In this document: positions 11,929 to 64,000 of the stretch, in pieces
Layout: each line of letters begins with the position of its first letter
How positions within the stretch are numbered: the stretch's first letter is position 1
From: Chrysemys picta bellii
Lineage: Eukaryota > Chordata > Testudines > Emydidae
NCBI RefSeq assembly: GCF_011386835.1
Contig: NC_088792.1
Location: 61,198,081 to 61,262,080 of the forward strand
DNA: 64,000 nucleotides
Reading direction: 5' to 3'
Translations under genes and position numbers: made by a program
Notes under the pieces: model-generated
Seen by the model: the letters and a program-made list of their open reading frames with translations, nothing else
The model's database searches: none
Told to the model about the DNA's origin: nothing

Positions 11929-13100
11929 CTGCTTAATTCTGCTTATATTGTTATATGGCATTCATTGCTATGGTATCTGACTTCAACCATGAGCACAACT
12001 AAACCTATGGCCAGGTCTACTCTTGAAAAGTCTTTGCCAGTAAAGCTATACCAGTATACTACACCGGCAAAATGCTCCTAGTGCAGATGCAGGAGTTGTT
12101 CCTGTTCCCACTGAAATGACAAAAATTCCATTGACTCCATGGAATTAACACAGTTTGGGGCTTGGGACAATCATGTATTTGTGCTTCTCACCTTTCCCCC
12201 CTGCTAATCTACAGACACAGACATCTGAGCTATGGAAGCCAAGGAGTTAATAAACTCTTAGGAAGAATCAGTCCCTGTCGCAATGTGTTTTGTACAATGC
12301 CTAGCTTAAAAAAATAATGTAATTGTAATGAGAGCGTGGGGCCCTAGAAATAAACAGACTTGAGGTGTAGGGTTTTGAGCAATATTGAAGTCAAAGGTAA
12401 TGGTGGGGGGGGGGGTGAAGAAAGCGATGGGAAACGTTGCCTTTTCTTTCAAAGGGAATTGTATCATTTTACCCTGAACCTTGGAGGGGGGGAATGAAAA
12501 GAGGAATCATCACCCAGGGCCCAGGCCTGAACACCTTAATCAGGCAAAACTACCACTGGTTTCCCTGACTTTCCAAAAACCTTGGGCACTCAGATTCCAG
12601 CATGATGAGGATGATATCAGCACCCAGATGGATGGGACGATAATTATGGGATTTTGTTTTTGCACAGTGGAAAGGGGTGGGGAGCCACAGCGTACTGTAA
12701 GGTCTGCATAAGTTTTCCCATAGTAACTGATAGACGTCCTTACAAGTGTGGTGAAGAATCTGAGCTTTGGGATGTATTTTTGAATCAACTCTCTGAACTT
12801 TTTAGAAGACATTTAAACTCATTTAAGCAGGAAAGAACCACAATTGGAGGCTTTAGTCCTTTTACCCATTTCTGGTCCACGGAGCGGCATGTCTTCACCA
12901 GAAATGGTTTTCTTCTTTTGGGCGGGGGGGGGGGGGGGGTAACTGTGGGGAAGGAATCACTGATAGGAGATGTGGAAAGGGGGCCCCAGAGCATTACCTT
13001 GAAATCTGATCCTTCGGTACGTGGAGGAAGGGAAACAAGGTAGCTGAAAACTGGGCGGCGGGAAGCAGCCTGCTGTTTATAAGGGGCAGAGTAACGCGGG
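11929..13100. other. Intergenic, no gene recognised
   Basis: Contains a partial MITE-like stretch (CCAGGTCTACTCTTGAAAAG near 12011) and G-runs near 12400 and 12924. Open frames here lack domain or splice support. Confidence 0.4.
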
Positions 13101-13700
13101 CACTGAGGTTTAGGAAGAGCAGCGTCTGGGACACACCACACCGGGGACTCTGCCTTGGTTAGGGAGTGAAGGCAGGTGTGGGCACTCCGCAGTCACAGCC
13201 GCTCTGGGAGCAGCGGGCAGGTGAGGCTCAGAACCGCTGGGACGAGGTCAGTCTCCTGCTGCGGAATCTCTCCCATCCCCCGAGACAGGCTTTACCGAGC
13301 TGCCCCCACAGTCACACCCCCCGCTCCGGGCAGGAGCCGCCTGGGGTCGGCCCAGGGCTGAGCGATGGGGAAGCTCCAGCCGCTCTGGCGCCAGCGGCGT
13401 GTCCGAGCAAAGCCCCCGCCCAGCCCCTCCGCGCTCCGCGCTCTCCTCCCACGGGGGCTCAGCGGCGCTCCCCGGCCGCCGCACGCGGGCAGCGGGGCAC
13501 CTTCCCCGGCAGGACCGGGGCCGCGTCTCTGGGGGCTGCGCGCTCCATGGCCAATGGCAGCTCGGAGGGACACGCACCAAGGGAGCCCCGGCCGCTGGGA
13601 CTGAAAGCAAAGGGATCGTGGCCACTGCGGGGGGCGGAGGTGAAAGTCACCGGGTCCGAGCCTATCCGGGACGAGACAGGTGTAGTGTATTAAACTGCTC
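13101..13700 (+). promoter_or_regulatory. CpG-island-like block, candidate promoter or first exon
   Basis: A GC-rich stretch with many undepleted CpG dinucleotides and GC-box-like GGGCGG sites (for example near 13633). There is no TATA box. It is the nearest such block upstream of the ABCB gene, about 10 kb before its first coding exon, and related ABC genes have a non-coding first exon. Linking it to that gene is inference; it could also serve an antisense transcript. The overlapping frames at 13166-13707 are side effects of GC richness. Confidence 0.4.
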
Positions 13701-13740
13701 TGGGTAGGACTGTGCTACTGGTAGCAGTTACCGATAGGTG

Positions 13741-14276
13741 ATGGATTATAAGAAACTGCTATTGGCTTTTTGGTCGCCCCAAGCAAAAAAAAAAAATAAA
13801 GAAAACCTGCGGCGCGGCAGGAGCGCAGGTGCAGGGGGACTCCCTGCGCTGCAGACGTGCCCCCAGCTAGCTGGGGCGGGGACTAGAGACGGGAGGGCGG
13901 CCAGGGCTTCAGCGGGGCGCTACCACGCGGCCCGACCGGTGTGCTGCCTGCCGGGAGACTCCGCGCCGCTCCGGTAGTCTGGGAGGGAAGGACGGGGACT
14001 GCCGGGCTTGCTGCAGGGCGCTGCCGTCCTCCCCGCCGCTGCCCCCCACAGGGCCGCCAGAGGAGCACAACAAACGTTAAAGTAGCTGAATTTGTGTACC
14101 TTAGTCCGAAGTGGGGGCTTAGTGGGGACCAGGCCAAACATACAAACAAGAAGCGGCCGTGCTGCCCTAGGATTGGGCGGAATGCCGGCTCGAACAATCT
14201 GCCGCCCCAAGCACCAGCTTGCTCGGCTGGTGCCTGGAGCCGGACCTGGGTAATGGATTATAAGAAACTGCTATTG
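13741..14276 (-). mobile_element. hAT-type MITE copy flanked by 24-bp direct repeats
   Basis: The inner part, about 13763-14247, is a reverse copy of the hAT family also found at 59238: CCGCCCCAAGCACCAGC and TGGTGCCTGGAGCCGG at its right end match that family's left end inverted. The left terminus is worn. Instead of a plain 8-bp duplication, perfect 24-bp copies (13741-13764 and 14253-14276) starting ATGGATTATAAG flank it. Confidence 0.5.
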
Positions 14277-14416
14277 TAGTAAACTGCTACCTGATGTAGC
14301 AAATGCCTACGGGTAGCAGTTTCTTGCACTAGAATGTATGTGAAATTGCTACGTGTAGAAATGTGCTATCTGTAGCAGTTATTTATATGTATAGGTTGTA
14401 AGAAACAGCTTTTGTA

Positions 14417-15356
14417 TAGGGTTACCATATTTCAGCAAGCAAAAAGGGGACTGGAGGAGCCCCGCCCCCATCCTGCCCTAGCCCTGCCCCTTCCTTCCCC
14501 CCCTCAGAACCATTAACCCTCCCCCTGCTCCTTGTCCCCTGACTGCCCCCTCCTGAGACCCTCCCCCCATCCTAACTGGCCCCCTAGGACTCTACCCCCT
14601 ACCTGTACCCTGACTGCCCCAACCCTTATCCACCCCCCCACCCCCAGACAGACCCCTGGGACTCCCACGCCCCATCCAACCACTCTCCACCCCCTGACAG
14701 CCCCCCCCAGAACTCCCGACCCATCTAAACCCCTCTGCTCCCTGTCCCCTGACTGCTCCGATCCCTCTCCCCACTCCTGCCCCCTGACAGCCCCGCTCCC
14801 AGAACTCCCAACCCCCCTCCCACTCCTTGTCCCCTGACTGCCCCTCCTAAGACCCCCCAACTACCCCCCAGGACCCTACCCCCTACCTGTACCCTGACTG
14901 CCCAAAACCTTATCCAAGCTCCCCCCCGAACTCCCGACCCCCAGTATCTTGACTGCCCCATCCAAAACCTCCCTGCCCCTTCTATGACCCCCTGGCCTCC
15001 TTATTGTTGGCCTTCGTCTAATGTCTCTGTGAGCTTGCTCAGGAAGGTCCTGGCAGGCTGGGCAGCAGTGGAGGAGGAGCGGGGGAGGAGTTCCAGACTG
15101 CCGGAGGCGATCTGTGAATGCAGGGAGGGAGGGAGTGCTCTCAGCTGCAGGGGAGAGGAGGGGGAAGTGGAGGAGGGGCTCTCTCAGGCTGTCAGAGCCC
15201 CATGTAAGTGGCACCATCCGGCCGGCTGCCCTGTTAGCCCCGCGCGCTCTGCGGGGGTTGGGGCGAAGTCTGGACATTTACAGATTCCCCCCGGACACTA
15301 TTTTTAGCTCAAAAAGCCGGACATGTCCGGGGGAATCCGGACGAATGGTAACCCTA
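14417..15356 (-). mobile_element. hAT-type non-autonomous element with G-rich tandem core
   Basis: Terminal inverted repeats TAGGGTTACCAT and ATGGTAACCCTA are flanked by TTTTGTA on both sides (14410-14416 and 15357-15363). The interior holds C-rich tandem units (on this strand) such as CTTGTCCCCTGACTGCCCC, repeated with variation, and there is no transposase frame. It is the same family as 45828-51423 in opposite orientation. Confidence 0.75.
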
Positions 15357-16040
15357 TTTTGTAAAAAGATGCTACTTCCCTCATAGGTCATGTTTTCTAG
15401 ACCTTATTTTTTTCCTCCTTCTCTGGACTCTCTCCAATTTTTACTACAGTTGAGACCTAATCAGCGCAGAGTAGAGTGGATATCCCAGAGTGATGTTCTG
15501 GTTTTTGGAATACATCCCTTTCCACAGTACTCATATCCAGCTTGTGGTCCACTATGACCCCCAGACCCCTTTCCGCAGTCGTCCTTCCTAGGAAGTCATT
15601 TCCCATTTAGTATGTGTGCAGCTTGTTATCATTCACCAACTTTATACTTGTACTCTGTATGCCATTATCTCTGTCACTGATTCAGATTTTGAATAGAAAC
15701 TTATCCAGAACTGATCCTTAGAGAGACCCATGTGTTATGCCCTTTCAGCCTGACTCAGCCCTTTCAGCCTGTGAATCACTGATAACTACTGTCGGAATTG
15801 TTTTCCAACTAGTTTTGCACCCATCTTATTTTAGCTCCATCTAGGTTGCATTTCCATCATTTGTTTATGAGACTGTCATGGGAGACCTGTAACACTGCAA
15901 TCTGATGAAGCTCATTCCTACAGATAGCAGTTTCTCACACCATAGGTACGTGAGACTGCTCTCTGTAGCAGTTAGCTACATCCGATGGGCTTTGTATAGC
16001 ATTCCTTCAATAAGCCATTAACATTGTCTGGCCTCATCTA
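15357..16040. other. Intergenic stretch with old CR1-like fragment
   Basis: The part from about 15400 to 15900 resembles the reverse of CR1 coding or tail sequence (for example GACCCCCAGACCCCTTTCC and CTTAGAGAGACCCATGTG) but is too diverged to bound. No gene is seen. Confidence 0.35.
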
Positions 16041-16041
16041 A

Positions 16042-18720
16042 CAGAGCATAAGAACATAAGAATGGCCGTACTGGGTCAGAACAAAGGTCCATCCAGCCCA
16101 GTATCTTGTCTACTGACAATGGCCAATGCCAGGTGCCCCAGAGGGAGTGAACCTAACAGGTAATGATCAAGTGATATCTCTCATGACGTCCATCACCACC
16201 CTCTGACAAACAGAGGCTAGGGACACCATTCCTTACCCATCCTGGCTAATAGCCATTAATGGACTTAACCTCCATGAATTTATCCAGTTCTCTTTTAAAC
16301 CCTGTTATAATCCTAGCCTTCACAACCTCCTCAGGCAAGGAGTTCTATAAGTTGACTGTGAACTGTGTGAAGAAGAACTTCCTTTTATTTGTTTTAAACC
16401 TGCTGCCCATTAATTTCATTTGGTGGCCCCTAGTTCTTATATTATGGGAACAATTAAATAACTTTTCCTTATTCACTTTCTCCACATCATTCATGATTTT
16501 ATATACCTCTATCATATCCGCCCCTTAGTCTCCTCTTTTCCAAGCTGAAAAGTCCTAGCCTCTTTAATCTCTCCTCATATGGGACCCGTTCCAAACCCCT
16601 AATCATTTTAGTTGCCCTTCTCTGAACCTTTTCTAATGCCAGTATATCTTTTTTGAGATGAGGAGACCACATCTGTATGCAGTATTCAAGATGTGGGCGT
16701 ACCATGGATTTATACAAGGGCAATAAGATATTCTCCGTCTTACTCTCTATCCCCTTTTTAATGATTCCTAACATCCTGTTTGCTTTTTTGACTGCTGCTG
16801 CACACTGCGTGGCCGTCTTCAGAGAACTATCCACAATGACTCCAAGACCTTTTCCTGATTAGTTGTAGCTAAAGTAGTCCCCACCATATTGTATGTATAG
16901 TTGGGATTATTTTTGCCAGTGTGCATTACTTTACATTTATCCACATTAAATTTCATTTGCCATTTTGTTGCCCAATCACTTAATTTTGTGAGATCTTTTT
17001 GAAGTTCTTCAGTCTGTTTTGGTCTTAACTATCTTGAGCAGTTTAGTATCATCTGCAAACTTTGCCACCTCACTTTTTACCACTTTCTCCAGATCATTTA
17101 TGACTAAGTTTAATAGGATTGGTCCTAGGACTGACCCTTGGGGAACACCATTAGTTAACCCTCTCCATTCTGAAAATTTATCATTTATTCCTACCCTTTG
17201 TTCCCTGTCTTTTAACCAGTTCTCAATCCTTGAAAGGATCTTCTCTCTTATCCCATGACAACTTAATTTACGTAAGAGCCTTTGGTGAGGGACCTTGTCA
17301 AAGGCTTTCTGGAAATCTAAGTACACTATGTCCACTGGATCCCCCTTGTCCACATGTTTGCTGACCCCTTCAAAGAACTTTAATAGATTAGTAAGTCACA
17401 ATTTCCCTTTACAGAAACCATGTTGACTTTTGCCCAACAATTTATGTTCTTCTATGTGTCTGATAATTTTATTCTTTACGATTGTTTCAACTAATTTGCC
17501 CAGTACTGATGTTAGACTTACCGGTCTGTAATTGCTAGGATCACCTCTTTTTAAATATTGGTGTTACATTAGCTATCTTCCAGTCATTGGGGACAGAAGC
17601 TGATTTAAAGGACAGGTTACAAACCATAGTTAGTAGTTCTGCAATTTCATATTTGAATTCTTTCAGAACGCTTGGGTCAATGTCATCTGGTCCTAGTGAC
17701 TTGTTGTTGTTAAGTTTATCAATTAATTCCAAAACCTCCTCTAGTGACACGTCAATCTGTGACAATTCCTCAGATCTGTCACCTACAAAAGCCGGCTCAG
17801 GTTTGGGAATCTCTCTAACATCCTTAGCTGTGAAGACTGAAGCAAAGAATACGTTTAGTTTCTCTGCAATGACTTCATTGTCTTTAAGTGCTCCTTTTGT
17901 AACTCGATCGTCCAGGGGCCCCAGTGATGGTTTAGCAGTCTTACTGCTTCTGATGTACTTAAAACATTTTGTTATTACCTTTTGAGTTTTTGGCTAGCTG
18001 TTCTTCAAACTCCTTTTTGGCTTTTCTTATTACATTTTTACACTTAATTTGGCAGTGTTTATGCTCCTTTCTATTTACCTCACTAGAACTGACTTCCACT
18101 TTTAAAAAGATGCTTTTTTAATCTCACTGCTTCTTTTACGTGGTTGTTAAGCCACAGTGGCTCTTTTTTAGTTCTTTTACTGTGTTTTTTAATTTGGGGT
18201 ATACATTTCAGTTGGGCCTCTATTATGGTGTCTTTTGAAAAGTGTCCATGCAGCTTGCAGGGATTTCACTCTAGTCACTGTACCTTTTAATTTCTGTTTA
18301 ACTAACCCCCTGATTTTTGCATAGTTCCCCTTTATGAAATTAAATGCCACAGTGGTGGGCTGTTGAGATGTTCTTCCCACCACAGCAATGTTAAAAGTTA
18401 TTATATTATGGTCACTATTTCCAAGTGGTCCTGTTATAGTTATGTCTTGGACCATATCCTACGCTCCACTCAGCACTAAATCGAGAATTGCCTCTTCCCT
18501 TGTGCGTTCCTGTACCACCTGCTCCAAGAAGCAGTCCTTTAAAGTATCGAGCAATATTGTTTCTGCATTTCGTCCTGAGGTGACATGTTCCCAGTCAATA
18601 TGGGAATAATTGAAACCCACCCATTATTATTGAGTTCTTAATTTTGATCACCTCTCTAATCTCCCTCAGCATTTCATCATCACTATCACTGTTCTGGTGA
18701 GGTGGTCGATAATAGATCTC
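16042..18720 (-). mobile_element. CR1-type LINE, 5'-truncated, ORF2 broken
   Basis: On the minus strand, conserved ORF2 pieces follow in order: the end of the endonuclease (GPLGNSDHNIITF, about 18400), the RT N-terminus (NNKSLGPDDI, about 17700), the RT core (VYLDFQKAFDKVPHQRLL, about 17310; NGVPQGSVLGPILLN, about 17140; FADDTKLL, about 17050), then the C-terminal part ([20 protein letters not shown]) and a 3' UTR ending near 16042 in CTTATGTTCTTATG repeats. Several frameshifts and stops make it inactive. Confidence 0.85.
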
Positions 18721-20320
18721 TCATATTATGTTCTTATTAGAGCATGAAATTACTATCCATAGAGATTCTATGGAACATGCTGATTCACTTAAGATTTTTA
18801 CTTCATTTGAAATACAGAGACACATTTGAAATACAGAGGCATGGTCAATATTTCTAGCCTCAGATACAAATGTTACATGCATACAGGTTGGATAAACACA
18901 GTCAATAGGTCTTGAATTTCGCAATGATACCCTCCATCAGCCATCTTGCATAAAGTATATATTAGCTATGTCATATCCATATCATAAGCATATTTTCATA
19001 AAGAATGTAGAGTATAATGTCACACCCCACATGTATGTTTGTTGATTTACAAACAGTAAAGGAGCATGCACCTTTGGGTGCAAACGCTCATGACAATAGT
19101 GCAGAGCCATGCAAGTTCCATGATTCTGTGTGAGATGGCAGACAGTGAGGAGGGCCAGGCAGGTTAGTGGGTTTAGAAAAAAAGGTGTAAACATTATGTA
19201 TACATTTATGTATGGGATACATATAAAACTAGCGGATGGTTAACAATGCGTTATAAGAAGTTGGATCCCATGGCCACAGCCACCCCGTCTCACCTGTTTG
19301 GTACCCAGCATACATTGCCAAAACAAAGCTTCCCAAAATACAGTGGGATATCTATTTCTGGTGCACCTCACTCTGACTTTATACAAGTGCTTCTGGTGAG
19401 TACCCTGACTGCTGAGACAAGGAGTCCAGGAGGCATGCACACAAGTGACGTAGTGACTCTATGCTGACATCAGTTGAGTTAACCCACACTTAAAGTGTAG
19501 ATATGGCCTTAGGTATATTAAATGTTTGGGAGAGGTAACAGGAACTGTATGAGGGTAGACTAAGATTCATTCAGGTGTTTAGGCTCAAGGCATTGGAACT
19601 GGCCTTACTGCACAGTACAGGCTCAAGAACAAAGAGGCACATAAAAAGATATCATTTACTTATTAAAATTTCTTGACTCGAGGGTGTATAACTCATGCTG
19701 GGCAGGAGCGCCGCCAGCTTTTCTGCTGCTCTAGGGGGCGGAAGGTCCCGCCCCGAAATGCCGCGCCCCCACAGAGGTGGCGGAAGGTCCCGCTGCCGAA
19801 ATACCGCCGCGGTCGCCGCCCCCCAAATTGTATTCCCTAGGCGACCGCCTAGGTCACTTAATGGGTTGCTCTGGCTCTGATGCTGGGAGTGGACAATGGG
19901 ATGGTTCAGTGAGTCATTGCCTGGTCTGATCATTCCCAAATTAGCACCTGGCATTGGCCACTGTCACAAGACAGGATACTTGATTAGGTGGACTATTGGT
20001 CTGACCCATGATGGCAGTAATTACAATAGATTTTTTTCCAGGGAAAAAGACGTTATAGGAGATAATATACTGCCTTTATTGAATATTTGAGAATTAAGTT
20101 GTACACAATGGCATGCGGAAAAACACTAAGGGTTAGACTGAGAGGCAAAATAATGGTTCCAAAAATGCAATCCCCCTTGGTGGATTGACTCAAAACAAAG
20201 TTTTGACACTAGGCCAGAAATTCAGTCAGCTCTAAAATGAGAAGAAAAAATTAAATTTAAAAATTCAGGGAATTCAGGGAATCCCAGCAACAGATAAGAC
20301 AACTGCTAGGAGACTCTATG
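18721..20320. other. Intergenic, no gene recognised
   Basis: Mixed sequence. A GC-rich patch at 19690-19850 (GGCGGAAGGTCCCG occurs twice) looks like part of an interspersed repeat. No supported exon. Confidence 0.4.
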
Positions 20321-20324
20321 CAAT

Positions 20325-20555
20325 CAGATACTACGCTGGCAAGTTAAAGCGCTCTAACTTGCTGGCTCAGGGGTGTGAAAAATCACACACACAACCCCCC
20401 CCACACACACACACACCCACCAAGTGCAGCAAGTTTGAGCGCTTTAAAGCGCTAGTGTGGACAGGCTCGGCTCCCAGTGCTCAGAGCTAATCCCCTCATC
20501 GAGGTGGATTACCAGGAGTATTGGCACCCTTGGCAATGTAATGTAGACCTAGTCT
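20325..20555. repeat. Harbinger-like MITE fragment
   Basis: Shares phrases with the element at 21593, such as AAGCGCTCTAACTTG, GCGCTAGTGTGGACAGG and CGAGGTGGATTACCAGGAG. It has an internal CA-rich simple stretch. Ends are not resolvable. Confidence 0.45.
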
Positions 20556-21592
20556 CAGTAGGTTAGATCAGACAAAGAGGACTTGAATTGATTAGGCATT
20601 GGGATGCCTGTGTCTGTAAGAACCCAGCCCTGGGAAGCCGCTGCTGAGAGGTGCTGTCTGTGAGAGGGGAAATAAAAAAAGCCCCTTTGCCCCCCACCAT
20701 TTTTGCAAACACGGGTGTTGCAATGCCACTGGGGTAACTGCTACCCCTCTGCCCCTGCCTGTGCTGGGTTTTGCCCTGTGACACCCTCTGCTAGAGCCTC
20801 ACTCCTGTGCTTAACTCCGCCTCCCCCCCTCCCTGATTTTCCCTTTAGCTCCTCTCCTAATGCTGCCTCCAGCTGCTTGACCCCCATGACCAGTACATTT
20901 CCACCCCCTGCTCACACCCTGGCCACCCACCTCCTACGATTCGCCCTCTTTGCCATTTTTTAACCCCTGTCAAAAGCAGACCGCAGAATCTTACAGCTAA
21001 AAAGGGCAGGATGAAGGGCAGTGGCTTCAGCAGATGTACCCCAGGGCTCCGGCAGCGGGGCTTTGGCGGTGATTTAAAGGGCCCAGGGCGGTAGCGGGGC
21101 GACCGGGAGCTCCTGGCCCTTTAAATCCCCCGGGGAGACCTGGAGGCCTGGGAAAGCAGGAGGAAGGCTATGAATAGCTTTGCTTTCCCGCCATGTGGGA
21201 GAGAGCAATTGGGAAGCAGAGGGGAGAGCAGGTCTGCCTGCAGTCTGCCAGCACAGCACTTCCAGGCCCAGCAACTGGCCTAACTTGTAACCCCAGCCTG
21301 CAGAAAAGCCCCAGGAGGGGACAATCCGCCTGTCACCGCCTGCCAGCAACCCGAGGAGACAGCCTGTCTCTCCTGCCATTCACTGCTTCCAGCCTGCCTG
21401 TCCTGCAGCCAGCCCACACCAGATCCGGGGTTTTAGAACCCATGGGTTCCAAGCTTTAAAGACTGTCAGCACTGTCAGAAGGGAGTGGGGCGGTTAATCC
21501 ATATCCAGTGATCCCTAGGCAGGACCTGCTTTCCTGAATCAGTCTCCTGACCACTCAGCCAGAAATGGAACCGGAGGAGGTATCCTGTATTA

Positions 21593-22296
21593 GGTCATGG
21601 CTACACTTGCAAATGTAGAGTGCTTTGAGTTAAACCAGCCTTCGGAGAGCGCAGTAAGGAAAGCGCTGCAGTCTGTCCGCACTGACAGCTTCAAGCACAC
21701 TGGCGTGGCCACATTTGCAGCATTTGCAGCAGCATTGGGAGCGGTGCATTATGGGCAGCTATCCCAGCATGCAAGTGACTGCAACGTGCTTTTCAAATGG
21801 GGGCAGGATGGAGTGTGACAGGGAGTGTGTTGTATGTATGTTGGGGGAGAGAGTGTTTTGGGGCATGCTGTCTTGTAAATTCAGACAGCAGCAGACACCA
21901 TCCCTTCCCCCTGCCCCCAGCATTCCACAGTAATGGTTGCTTTGTCTCGGAACAGATAAGCATACCGGCTGTCAGAAACAGAGCTTTGAAAGGGCATATA
22001 CGCATTTCTGTAGAGATTCCAAAACAATGAGAAGAGTGGCCACTTGACTTAAGGGGATTATGGGATGTTTCCAGAGGCCGATCAGAGCGCAGTAATGCAA
22101 CATCCCATTCACACTGGCGCCACAGCACTCCAGCGGGGGTGCATCAAACGTTATTCCACTCACCGAGGTGGAGTACCAGGAGCGCTCTAGCTGCGGAGTC
22201 AGAGCGCTCTATGTGCCTTGCCAGTGTGGACAGGTAGTGAGCGAGGGCACCCGTGGCTGCTTTCATGCGCTCTAATTCGCAAGTGTAGCCAAGCCC
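21593..22296. mobile_element. Harbinger-type MITE with TTA target duplication
   Basis: The left end GGTCATGGCTACACTTGC and right end GCAAGTGTAGCCAAGCCC are inverted repeats. Each is flanked by TTA (21590-21592 and 22297-22299), the 3-bp duplication expected of PIF/Harbinger elements. There is no transposase frame; the 704-bp interior is unrelated to coding sequence. Confidence 0.7.
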
Positions 22297-22299
22297 TTA

Positions 22300-23560
22300 G
22301 AGTTATATGGGCAGTTAGGTTGTAATTTTGCACCATGAAGGCACATTGCATCTGCGGAAGGATTTTCATCTACCTGGATCATCAAGACCTGCACTGCCAA
22401 TTCCCAGTATAATAAGGTGTGTTTCTAACAGCATCTCCTTACTGGCCTGCAACATGTCTCCACATGCACCACCTGAGATGTGGGGGAGAAACAGAACTGG
22501 GTGTGGGTGTGGGAAGAGACACTTTTGTTTAGGAACATTGAGAGAGTGTGTGGTCACGTGACCTACCATGCCTCTTGGCAGAGCCTATAGTCATTACAAA
22601 GCATCATTGATCTCTAATCACTTTAATCATTTAATATTTTCACTGATTGTCTATTTCTATTTGGTCACGTCCTTACATAAAGTTTATAGTCATTGTTTTT
22701 AATGTGTTTGCTTGTGTGAGTTTGAATTATTTGTGAGTTCAAGTGCTGTAGCCACAGCCTTAGTGTGGTTATCCCTTGTCTCACTGGAAGCAAGGCCAAG
22801 TAGCTAGATCCTTTAGCATATGAGTAGGGGGAGTCAGGAACCTACCAGCAGCACAGTAAAATGAGCCCAGGGTGACTGAAACTTTGGAACTGTCCAAAAA
22901 CTGTGAGGTACCCCTCTCCTGTTTGCACTGCATTCAGGTTCTAAACCAGCATTGAAAGGGGGGGTTACATCTCTACTTCGTTAAATAAACTTTTGCTCAT
23001 TTTCACTATAAATGTATCTAAGTGTCATGTGTTAAGCAAAGAGGTGATCTGAGCTGGAACTGGTAAGCTGGGGTGTTTTGTTCCTTTCCAAACAGCAAAT
23101 CTGTAAATACTGTGAGTTTGCAGTGGAGCAGGGGCTTCACATTGCAGGGAGATGCTCGGAGAGCTCAGGGGTTGGAATGTGCCTATCGCTAACCTGTAAA
23201 GAGAGAGCAGGGCCTGCCTAGGCCTAGAGGGGAGTGCTTGTATTGCCTGTGGCCACTGGAGTTGGGGAGCTGACCCCCATCAGGCACAGACAAGGCTTTC
23301 TCGTGTTAAGGGCAGGTGGCCACAGCCCTGAGTACCCCCAGGAATCAGGCCGCATTGTTGTCCTAATTTTTGAAAATGAACATGGTTCTTTAGAAAAGTA
23401 GTTTACCCTGATGTAAAAGTAGTATGTAATGATAAATATTTTTTCTTCCCTAGGAAAAGTTGTTGAAAGGAAACAATAAAGAAACATAAACATATCTTAA
23501 TGTGAACTCTTTGAATGGCTATTGTCTCTGAAAGGTTGTGCTGTTTCCTTGTGTATGCAG
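22300..23560. other. Sequence upstream of the first coding exon, nothing recognised
   Basis: No promoter element, exon or repeat boundary is clear. It presumably belongs to the first intron of the ABCB gene if the CpG island at 13.1-13.7 kb is its promoter. Confidence 0.35.
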
Positions 23561-63912
<40,352 letters not shown>

Positions 63913-64000
63913 GTAAGATCTCCAGTATAAACTAAATGGATATAATGTTATATCTTTTTAAGGACAACATTGTCAGTGATGATTTTCTACAGAAATTACT

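Noticed and set aside
13166..14279. Several 60-175-codon frames in the CpG island
   Set aside because: They overlap in all frames and both strands, have low-complexity Pro/Arg/Gly content, and partly lie in a hAT repeat.
14513..14961. Pro- and Gly-rich repeat proteins
   Set aside because: They are translations of the tandem core of the hAT element at 14417-15356.

Overview
The window is vertebrate nuclear DNA, most likely from a turtle. Evidence for that is the dense mix of CR1-type LINEs, SINEs with a tRNA-like head and a CR1-like tail, many hAT-type MITEs with 8-bp target duplications, one Harbinger-type MITE, MIR-like SINE remnants, and a spliced gene with long introns. The species assignment is inference from repeat types; no database was searched.

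The only well-supported host gene lies on the + strand from about 23.56 kb to the right edge. It encodes an ABCB-family full transporter (P-glycoprotein class). I place 21 coding exons with canonical splice sites and consistent phases, giving 938 codons: initiator ATG, first membrane domain, complete NBD1 (Walker A, Q-loop, LSGGQ, Walker B, H-loop), a charged linker, and the first part of membrane domain 2. The rest of TMD2 and NBD2 lie beyond the window. A CpG-rich block near 13.1-13.7 kb could be its promoter or first non-coding exon. A single possible minus-strand exon lies at 1429-1531.

The left 23 kb is mostly repeats: a short endogenous retrovirus (6683-10760, TSD ACAG) with strong G-to-A bias, hAT elements (13.76-14.25 and 14.42-15.36 kb), a 5'-truncated CR1 (16.0-18.7 kb, minus strand) and a Harbinger-type MITE with a TTA duplication (21.59-22.30 kb). 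Introns carry further CR1 pieces, palindromic SINEs, a solo LTR and hAT MITEs.

The most interesting structure sits in the 9.5-kb intron that splits NBD1. A hAT-like element (45828-51423, perfect 8-bp TSD) has been entered by an almost intact R2-type retrotransposon (about 46353-50883). It encodes three zinc fingers, a Myb-like segment, reverse transcriptase and restriction-like endonuclease, interrupted by one TAG. Its first base coincides with the predicted cleavage site of an HDV-like ribozyme that I could fold by hand with every canonical helix. The insertion point resembles the 28S rRNA R2 target, with a 2-bp GG loss. This looks like an R2 copy that jumped outside rDNA to a cryptic look-alike of its target.
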